From contig JAAEAF010000407.1 of assembly GCA_011037195.1 (NCBI GenBank), positions 98,154 to 162,153 on the forward strand: a stretch of 64,000 nucleotides of DNA. Direction: 5' to 3'. The translations under genes were made by a program, and so were the position numbers. This stretch comes from Triatoma infestans (taxonomy: Eukaryota > Arthropoda > Insecta > Hemiptera > Reduviidae). Of this stretch, positions 56,390 to 64,000 are shown piece after piece. The notes below the pieces were generated by a model. That model searched no databases and was not told the DNA's origin. It saw only the letters and a list, made by a program, of their open reading frames with translations. Position 1 is the stretch's first letter; each line of letters starts with the position of its first letter.

Positions 56390-56819
56390 CTTTTTATATC
56401 CCTGCCCGCAATGTGTATCTGTTGCATTGCAGTTACTTGGAGAACTCAGTACTCTATGCACGTCGTCAGAACAGTATACAATATACTTAAACTCTACTCT
56501 TTACAGACAAGGACAAACACAGTACACAACAAAGGGTCTCCGTCCCTAGTTAACTGGCCTAAGTCAGAGAGAAGGAAAGGATTGGCTCTGTGGTAGCGCA
56601 CTGGACTAACTACGCGGAGGTCCCGAAGTCGAATCCAGCATGCTGCCCTTAGATTCTCTTCCTAGGAGCCTCCACAACTCACTGTCCGGTGATGGGCAGT
56701 GTTGTCTGTAGCTAGAGAACACTGCTTGGAGGCCGGCAGTGCACTGGGAAGGGCACAATAGATCTTTCACATCGCAGTGCAATAATCCCCTACAACAATC
56801 TACAATCTGCTTTTTATAT
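56390..56819 (+). mobile_element. SINE-2, copy 3, complete with 10-bp target duplication
   Basis: The element 56400-56809 (410 bp) lies between CTTTTTATAT at 56390-56399 and 56810-56819. Leader (CCTGCCCGCAATGTGTATC ... CGTCCCTAGTTAACTGGCC, about 165 bp), tRNA-like part (GGCTCTGTGGTAGCGCACTGG; B-box AAGTCGAATCC), central domain (CCTCCACAACTCACTGTCC, TGTCTGTAGCTAGAGAACAC), tail (GGGCACAATAGATCTTTC ... CCCCTACAACAATCTAC). It lacks a poly-A tail; the end is AATCTAC-like. Confidence 0.88.
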
Positions 56820-56835
56820 TTATAAACTAATAATA

Positions 56836-57463
56836 TGTAATGGAAGTAGCAATTAGGAAAAATAAATTTGGAAAAATAATTTAGTGAATTTTGACAATAT
56901 TTTAAGTGAAATAATTTTGGAAAATAAAATAGTGAATTTTAGTGAAGGTGAAAGAGTCAGGTACTATTAAATTAAGGTCAGTGCTATTGAAGAGACAAAG
57001 GGACAAGAATCCGTTAGGGTGAGACAATGCCACTTAGCCAACTGTTTTGTAGGGGAAAAATCCCCCGCTAGAGCAGAGCATTCAATAAGTAGTCTAAATT
57101 CTGCTTTCAAACCAGAACAGTCTGAATTAGACATTCAACCAGAACACTTGTATCAGGAATCGATCTCTTAAGTTCAGTACCAGTTTAAGTGTTAACATTC
57201 GAGTTTCAATCAATCTAGCAACTCGTTATTCGATTCTGTGTATTTATAAGTTAATTCAAGATTTACAATTAATAATTACCTTGTAAATTTACTAATTTAA
57301 TATGCAGTTAAATTATGTATTTAAAAGTGGCTCTTACTCTCTATTTCTAATACTTCTATCTCTATCTTAAACATACACACAAGCCTCTTACAAGCCCCTT
57401 TACGAAACCGCTCACGCCACAAGCTACTATACAATCAACACACATGACACCCACTAAATTTCA
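56836..57463 (+). mobile_element. LTR-A solo LTR, copy 5
   Basis: TGTAATGGAAG (56836) to ACTAAATTTCA (57463), 628 bp. Flanks AATA and AACA differ by one base, so the duplication is decayed. The initiator block reads TTAAGTTCAGTACCAG at about 57168-57183. Confidence 0.72.
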
Positions 57464-58260
57464 AACACTACATAAATTTATCCGGCAAGCCACTTAAACG
57501 AATACCAAAATCTATAAATTAATTCCTTCAAACAAAATGTCTTCTCGTTATTACATCATATTTATTCATCATCATTCGTATGATGCATATCTTAGTTATT
57601 TTATTTATTTATAATAAATATTTCAGGGCGATGGAATCTAATAAATTTATTTTTCCCTTACAGTTTGGATAACTGTTCGTGTACCGGACAAGGATGCTTG
57701 GAAGCAGATAGTTCTAGAACAGAAAACTCTATTTGGATAAGGATGGCGCGAGGGTGGAAGAAGATATGGGATTATATGGTTTTTAGAAAGCCTAAATAAG
57801 TTAGCCACAATCTTTCTGGCACATCTAGTAGATGTACCATATGGCTATGTTATTTGTTGACGAAAGACTATGATTTTACGTTTGTTATCTACGCAGTTGA
57901 TCGAGTTTATCACTTTTGATCTAAATAAAGTATAAATAAGACGTGGAATCATCTCATTTGTGAGTGCTCATCTCATGGCACCCGGAAAATTTCAGTGTTC
58001 TTGGTTAAGAATACCAGGTCAAAGACGGCATAAGGAAGTAGTTTATTTGCCTAAACATAAAACAGAGAAAGTTCAACAGAGCTATAAGAGGGCCAAAGGG
58101 CAGGGGATGAGCCTCTAGAAAATTATGCCCTTGCAGAGGCTGTTTTTATCAAGTAATATAGAGAAAACAGCACCATCAAATTCAAAAAAGAAGAAATGGA
58201 ACGTGGGATGCACAATAGACCTCCTAGGATCGCGGCTGTTTAGAAATCCCATATACTTAC
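57464..58260. other. Mixed-composition block, partly LINE-like
   Basis: 57659-57745 on the plus strand reads VRVPDKDAWKQIVLEQKTLFG and a stop, resembling the extreme C-terminus of a LINE pol (compare DRDRWKAVVAEARVLHG at about 44440); this is weak. 57960-58255 (GGCACCCGGAAAATTTCAG, AGGGCCAAAGGGCAGGGG) is GC-richer and unclassified. Confidence 0.35.
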
Positions 58261-58334
58261 TTTGTTCTTGGTGCAATAAATAAATTTAGTACAAATTAAA
58301 TAAAAATGTAGATATCTTAACATAAGTCATTAAA

Positions 58335-58379
58335 TTTTTAAAGTCGAATACTTGAATTTTTATGAAAGAATATGCGGAC
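58335..58379 (+). repeat. 45-bp exact direct repeat, copy 2
   Basis: Identical to 54781-54825, 3,554 bp away. Confidence 0.9.
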
Positions 58380-59029
58380 TATACGTAAGAGAGGAATTTT
58401 AAAATTGTTTTCATAAGTAGGAATAGGCTCAAGGTTTTTACAGAGGTGGAATAATGTTGGTAATATATAGAGAAATTGGTTGTTTAATAAATAAATTGAT
58501 ATGAAACAATTGTGTGAATATCTAAGCTACACAATTATGATGAGATATAAGATTCAGTTCATAATAACTACTGCTTTAGTGTAGAAACTGAAATAATATC
58601 TGATTATTGTATATATAAAAAAAAAAGGAAAGGATCAAAATGACAAAATAAATATGATTAGTAAAAGTTTAAAACTTACAGCGATGACTTTCCTGAAGTG
58701 AAAGTAAAGTTTTTTCTATAGATTTACTTTCAAATAAAACTTGTTTTACACAAGAATTTTAAAATCAAAAAAATATTCAAATACGAGGGATAAACTATTC
58801 AAAAAAAAAAAAAAAAAAAAAATGGCATACAATTTTGTGAAAGTTAACAATAAATATTTGAAACAATGATAACAAAATGCTAATTTAACAAATGATAATT
58901 AAAATATTTTTGTCAGAAATGATTTGCGATTATAATTAATTTAATTAATATCATTTTTATTATCATAACTGAGCTATAGAGTAATTAATTTTTTTTTTTT
59001 TTTTTTTTAATTAAATGATCAGTACCCCT
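58380..59029. other. AT-rich DNA, nothing recognised
   Basis: A-runs and T-runs (58801-58821, 58990-59008) only. Confidence 0.5.
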
Positions 59030-59660
59030 TTATGTTTTGTGTCCGATATTGTAGTGAATGCCAGCTATAATTTTGGTGGAAATTTCAGTCAATAATTTTA
59101 TGAAACATAATTTGGAATTTGGAATTCTCTGAAATTTGGAAATCTATCAATGCGTTTAATAGACGTAAATGTTATATTGGTGATAGTAGGATAGTAACTT
59201 GGTCTAATGGTATGCTTAATGTTACAACCACTTAGAAATAAATTTTCATTCTAGACCAATTATTCAAATAAAAAAATGAAATATGTGTAAGACAGTGTGC
59301 TAATTTCAAAAAACATCGTTGGTGCCATTTTCGAGAATATTAAGTATAACTGAGAATACAATACATAATACGAATACAATAACATTATCTAAATAACAAC
59401 AAATTTCCATCATAACCTTGATGGAAAATCTGGAATCCCGTCAATATCAAGTTAGAACTTGCTACAATAATTTTTGTTTGTTTTCGAGATGTTATATTTA
59501 TTTAAACACACTTATAAGGTGTCCATATTAAAAAACACATTCATATACTCACTAAAACAGTTTTCCATAATCAAAGAATCTCAAAATTAGTATTTCCGGT
59601 GAAAACGATAATTTTGAAAATTTATATGATGGTAATTAAACAGTGAGAGAAAGTAAAAAA
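59030..59660 (+). repeat. Decayed HINE-like element
   Basis: GAATTTGGAATTCTCTGAAAT, GGTGCCATTTTCGAGAATATT, AGTATTTCCGGTGAAAACG and the terminus GTGAGAGAAAGT (59643-59654). Confidence 0.6.
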
Positions 59661-60018
59661 AAAAAAAAAAAAAAAAATTGCATCTAGATATGCAAGTTAT
59701 ATAAAGATGATAAAAAGATTATATGATTTTAATGGACTTAATGTGTATTACATTACTTTTAGAAATTGATTAAGTAATCAAAACAAGCAAAGTGTAATAG
59801 TTAAGTAATAACGATCTTAGCTAATCATATTACTACTTACCTTAATAGCGAATTAAACAAATAAGACAACACTGCATTTTACTTATATAGAGTTCACCAC
59901 ATTAAATTATTAACAAAATACAATATAACATTAACTAAGGAATTCTATCATTAGACCCTTCCATTGTATATATTATTTCGAGAAATAGTCGAGGTTTTCA
60001 AGTAGCAAAATAAAAAAT

Positions 60019-61007
60019 CTCTTGTGAAACACTCACACAACTTTCTCTTACTCCAGTTTTCAAAATTGTAATTGACAATTTTAATCAAATTCGTCTGTGT
60101 TTTTATGGAGAAAATTGCGAAAACTACAAAAAAAAAAAAAAAAACTATTCAGTAAAAACGCACACTTCCGTTTTACTAATTTTTTTGAAACTCGAAATTT
60201 TGGCCATCTATTTATTTCTAATTAATTTTGTTTGGATAGTAGGATTGTATAATCAATTATGATAGCATTTTAGAGAAAAACATAGTTTGTCTGTACAGAC
60301 AAACCGAGATTCCTCCTATACGAGACATATGATGTAGAGAAAGGTTATGGTTAAAACGGAAGTCTGGTCATAGTTGTAAGGGAAACTTCTACTTTCTGGT
60401 AGGCCAGTGAACCAAGGTTTTTTTTTGGGGGGGGGGGGGGGGGGTTGTTCTGCTGTAGGGAGATGTAAAATTTATCTTTAAGGCATTTTGGTTTCTCATA
60501 TCCTATGGAACATTTCCATTTACGTTTGGAGTTCTAATTTATACCACATAAATGATAGAATCATATTAATAAACTAAACTAGCATATTAGAGGAAAGCAT
60601 ACCGCCCCCATCGCTCTTGGAAAACCCAACCTCAAATGAAATTTTACCGAAAAAAGTGTTGACAAGTTTTGGCGCAGCCGTTTTCAAAAAATCGCAAAAA
60701 AGTAAAGGTTCATAATAGAAAGGGATTGATTATGGTAAATCCGTTTAATAAACTAGTACTTCCCGGTTGACCTATAATGACCAAAACTTTAATGTCAGGT
60801 CCCTTTGATAAGAACTCTTAAAAGAAATATCAAGTTTGAACTTTCTAAGACTTCCCGTTTTTTTAATTGTGCTGACCATCGTCACACACCAGTCTCTAAA
60901 AAACTATATTTTCTAACTCAGGGTACCTTAAAACGTGTATTTCCGGTAAAAACTTCCTATCGAAAATTTCAATCGATTGCAATAACTTCCTCTTAACAGC
61001 AGTAAAA
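60019..61007 (+). mobile_element. HINE-like element with a foreign insertion
   Basis: 5' end TCTCTTGTGAAACACTCACAC; module starts CACTTCCGTTTTAC (60164) and ACTTCCCGGTTG (60764); end CTTCCTCTTAACAGCAGTAA. At 60285 the family order breaks after AAAAACATA and resumes only near 60475, so about 190 bp are foreign (next entry). Confidence 0.68.
60285..60475. other. Insertion starting with a 20-bp perfect palindrome, with an 18-G run
   Basis: GTTTGTCTGTACAGACAAAC (60285-60304) is its own reverse complement. Next comes TCCTCCTATACGAGACAT and TTCTACTTTCTGGTAGGCC, then T's and about 18 G's (60427-60444). No homologous copy in the window, and no target duplication found. Confidence 0.5.
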
Positions 61008-61698
61008 AAATTGTAATAAATGTTTAAAAAAAAAAAAAAATACTATGAGTAAGAAAAAGTAATTTTTCTAATATTATCTAATATTTACAAAAACTCTTAT
61101 TTTAATCCATATTGCAATAGAATGTGAAAGTTGAAATGTGTAATCATCATATTTATTGAAACTCGGAAGGAATAATAGCAGTTTCATGTATTTTCTTACA
61201 TAAATCACTTTCTTATATAATTGTTACAATGTAAATGAATCTTCTTCCTTTGATAAATACTCGTATTTGTCATCTTTTCATTGGTAATATTTGATTTGAC
61301 ATTCAATTGAGATGCCAATCATTTTACTTAATTATTAAATAAATGGTTTTGCCAGTTTTACTTCCTCTAACTTAAAAAAAAAAAATATTATTAAACCCTA
61401 TCACAGCATAAGCACAAATTAATCATTTTTGAATGAAGTATTCAAAAAAGAATAACAAAATTGTGATTTTAATAAATAAAATTAGGAAATTTCTACATAA
61501 CTGTCTAGCAATTGAACTATGTAATTATACAAAAATGGGATTTACTCATCAAAGAAAGCTTTTCAACAATCGGGTTCCTGGAAGAAATTTTTCCATCTTT
61601 GGAAAAGATTGGGAATCAAGTAAAAATGGAATTTCCGGCATGAAAAAATACTTTTTTTTAATTTTTAATTTTTATGAGTAATTAGGTAAATACTCGTA
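61008..61698. other. AT-rich DNA, nothing recognised
   Basis: An 82-codon frame at 61433-61681 (KKNNKIVILINKIRKF...) has the Lys/Asn/Ile bias of chance frames and is not called. Confidence 0.45.
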
Positions 61699-62245
61699 TG
61701 TAGTGGAAGAACGAAATGGAAAAATAATAGTTTGGTAAAATAGTTTTGTGAAAATTAGCTAGTTCAAATAGTGTGTTTTAGTGATGGGGGTAGAGCCAGG
61801 TATACTATAATCTAGGTCAATACAAACCAAGAGACAAATGGCAAGAAACAGTTAGGGTAAAACAATTAAACTCCTTCCAGATATACTAACATTATTTGAA
61901 AGGATTTGAACTATGTGGAGAAGACTGAAACAGACATTCAAGGTAGTCTAAAACAGATATTCAAGCCAGAACATTTGCTTCAGGAATCGCCTCTCTTAAA
62001 CTCAGTGCTAGCGTCAGTGATTTGCGTTTATTCTAGATAAACATCTGATTTATTAAGATATAGTTGTGATATTGTAAAGTAATTAAATTTGCCTAGAGAA
62101 TAATATATTTATTTTAAAAACAGTGGTACTCTCTTGATTATTACTAATACTTCTCTCTTAAACATATATACTTACAAGCCTCTTTATTAAACCGCTCGTG
62201 CTACACCAACTACTACTACAAACACACAAGCTACTACAACACAAC

Positions 62246-62495
62246 ATCACCAATTACCATCAGAGACATTTTCCGTGGTAGCCTGCTTCATTTTGTGGTC
62301 ATCGACTGGTTTTGGGCGTTCGCCCATCTTCAGGATGTGTTTTTCAGACAGTGTGACAACACAGACTTGCACAGAGCAAATTAGTTTCACACTAACTCCG
62401 GTCGATGACCACAAAATGAAGCAGGCTATCACGGAAAATGTCTCTGATGCTTTCCAGCTCTGCGGAACCAACCACCACAACAAATCACCAATTAC
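62246..62495. mobile_element. Hammerhead foldback retroposon, copy 3, 12-bp target duplication
   Basis: Insert 62258-62483 (226 bp) between ATCACCAATTAC at 62246-62257 and 62484-62495. The left half is an inverted unit: its 3' part (CATCAGAGACATTTTCCGTGG), hammerhead (minus strand) and leader to about 62396. The right half is a direct unit that starts at CCGGTCGATG (62398), four bases before its own predicted cleavage point, and runs to ACCACCACAACAA. The outer arms (about 50 bp) are nearly perfect inverted repeats. Confidence 0.85.
62300..62337 (-). ncRNA. Mutated hammerhead motif in foldback copy 3
   Basis: Minus strand: CATC, CTGAAGA, T, GGGC-GAAC-GCCC, AAAA in place of GAAA, then CCAGTC and GATG. 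The G-to-A change at the first base of the invariant GAAA box should abolish cleavage; stems I and II remain. Confidence 0.65.
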
Positions 62496-62593
62496 ATTTC
62501 AAATACTATTCAATTTGACCAGTCTTCACTGAACCATTCTTGTGGTGCATGTGTTTTTAATGTGTTTCTGTGTGGAATATCAAATTTGAAAAA

Positions 62594-62876
62594 CTTGTTT
62601 ATTATCTGGTATTTTATCCGTGGTAACATGCATATTTCTTGTATTCTTGATGGGTTTCGGATTTTTATCCAACGTCATTATCAACTTGTCTTTGAATCTA
62701 ACAAGTGTGGAGTGTAACAGAAACATTTCGTTAAAGTGAACTCTCTGCAAGAACTTGATATATAATTTGCTTTAACGATTGATGAAAATCCGAAACCGGC
62801 CATGCATGCTACAACGGATAAAATACCAGATGTTATCCAACATTGCGGACCTATCCACTTATTCACCTTGTTTATT
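62594..62876. mobile_element. Diverged hammerhead foldback, copy 4, 10-bp target duplication
   Basis: Insert 62604-62866 (263 bp) between CTTGTTTATT at 62594-62603 and 62867-62876. Arms 62604-62633 and 62802-62831 are inverted repeats (GGTATTTTATCCGTGG with its complement). Each half has a relic core: minus strand 62649-62676 (TGGATAAAAATCC, GAAACCCATC) and plus strand 62777-62806 (TTGATGAAAATCC, GAAACCGGCC). It is a different lineage from copies 1-3 but has the same architecture. Confidence 0.72.
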
Positions 62877-63136
62877 TATTTATTTATTTTTTATTGAAAT
62901 ATTTCTCTTCTTATCAAATACAGGTCCTCTGAAACTGGAGTTAGCGAATGGTTTGTGATGGGACAATGATTTATTGTTACATCATTGTCTACATAACACG
63001 TTTCGGCTAATACTAATTAGTCAACCTAACAACAGTACGCATATACTCCAATACTTAAACGTAATTCTTTATTGGTTTTATTTCAACATGAATTTTATAA
63101 ATAATCATTTGGCTCCAGGCTTGCCACCACATTACT

Positions 63137-63851
63137 AGTTGTTTTTTTTACGTTTTTGCGATTTTCTCAGAAATAGCTGCGACGATTTTCTTTAAACTTC
63201 GTATATCAACTACACATACAAAGAGCTATAAACTTTTATTTGAAATATTTCTCCGGGAAAATTCATTTAAGGGCACTTCTGCGGGGAAGAGGTGGGGTTC
63301 AGTTTTCATCTTAACTGCTATTTCAGTTTATTAGACAATTCTGTCATCTAAACAATGTTAATTAGAATTAAATATTTTGTTGAAATTCCAAGTTTGAAAA
63401 AATCGGATAACCGGAAGTGCGTTTGTTTTAACACTTTACTCAATGATTTTTTTTTTTTCAGTTTTTCGCGATTTTCTCAAAAATGGCTCCGACGATTTTC
63501 TTGAAACTTCGTATATAAATTAAAAATGCAAATATCTACATCTTTTATTTAAGATATTTCTCTGGGAAAATTTATTTAAGGGCACTTTTTTTAGGGGAAT
63601 CTTCTTCTAAAAGTGGTATCATAGTTGATTATACAATTCTATCATCCCAACAAAACTAGTTAGAAATAAATAGATGGCCAAAATTCAGAGTTTTTTAAAA
63701 AAAATTAGAAACCGGAAGTGCGCTTTTTATTAAACAGCTTTTTCAGTTTTCGACGAATTTCGGTATATTTGGTATATAAATATAACATTTGTTAATTATA
63801 ATTTTCAGAACAGGAGTAGAGGAGAAAGTTGTGTGAGTGATTCACACCAGA
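63137..63851 (-). mobile_element. HINE-like element, minus strand, 3' truncated
   Basis: Minus-strand modules with AACCGGAAGTGCG at about 63409 and 63711; 5' end GTGTGAGTGATTCACACCAGA (63831-63851). The third module start, (CA)n block and 3' hairpin are missing on the left. Confidence 0.75.
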
Positions 63852-63869
63852 TTTTTTTGTGTTTTATTT

Positions 63870-64000
63870 TTTGGGGAATTTTTTCGAAAATATCTGTAAC
63901 GGATTTTCTTTAACCTTGGAATATTAATAATTTCCTATTATTTCTATTTGAAACATTTTTACTATACTTTTATTAAAGTTTCTCCACCGCCACCATACTT
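63870..64000 (-). repeat. HINE-like fragment at the window edge
   Basis: TTTTTTCGAAAATATCTGTAAC, GGATTTTCTTTAACCTTGG and TATTTGAAACATTTTTACT resemble the minus strand of a module middle. Confidence 0.45.

Larger units (their letters stand above)
61699..62501 (+). mobile_element. LTR-A solo LTR, copy 6, containing a hammerhead foldback
   Basis: TGTAGTGGAAGAACGAAATG (61699) to ACATTTCA (62501). After removing the 226-bp insert and one 12-bp duplication, it is 565 bp, close to copy 1 (556 bp), which it closely resembles. Flanks CGTA and AATA do not match. Confidence 0.8.

Noticed and set aside
61433..61681. 82-residue coding region
   Set aside because: Lys/Asn/Ile-rich opening, no motif, no neighbouring coding signal.
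62247..62532. Small proteins in overlapping frames across the hammerhead foldback
   Set aside because: Frames on both strands arise because the element is an inverted repeat; the same residues appear on either strand.

Overview
This 64 kb window is AT-rich animal DNA with no host gene I can support. The contents point to an arthropod, probably an insect: a canonical Helitron, tRNA-derived SINEs, (AAT)-tailed LINEs with RNase H, piggyBac, and LTRs with an arthropod-type TCAGT initiator. I cannot name the species. Nearly everything recognisable is a mobile element or its relic, and long stretches between them are featureless AT-rich DNA.

The dominant component is one non-autonomous family, here called HINE-like. 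It has at least ten sizeable copies (4002-4987, 6681-7363, 10908-11902, 16323-17351, 26153-26961, 30249-31238, 46522-47214, 53575-54592, 60019-61007, 63137-63851) plus many decayed pieces. Copies have a 5' hairpin end, offset inverted repeats (ACTTTCTCTTACTCC / GGAGTAAGAGAAAGT), two or three internal modules starting with ACTTCCGGTT, a CA microsatellite and a 3' hairpin. This plan resembles Helentron-associated INE/DINE-1 elements.

Other layers, left to right: a TIR element packed with TATTGAC (340-1073); six 'LTR-A' solo LTRs or remnants (TG...CA; three have exact 4-bp duplications); three 'LTR-B' copies; LINE 3' fragments (2641-3860, 32309-33013, 43872-44505, and shorter tails); a Helitron with a Pif1-helicase relic (19419-20300); an internally deleted piggyBac (34310-35961); and three tRNA-related SINE families, two of which share a central domain.

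The most interesting system is a set of short foldback retroposons (22027-22203, 24721-24927, 62258-62483, 62604-62866) with 10-12 bp target duplications. Each carries an intact or decayed type I hammerhead-ribozyme motif, and stem II changes in a base-paired way among divergent relics. Hammerheads plus inverted partial copies suggest Penelope-like or retrozyme-like ancestry, but no reverse transcriptase of that kind is present here.

Nesting gives relative ages: hammerhead foldbacks inserted into a HINE relic and into an LTR-A, an LTR-B split a SINE, and a LINE tail sits inside a HINE relic. The window reads as an old, repeatedly invaded intergenic or heterochromatic region.
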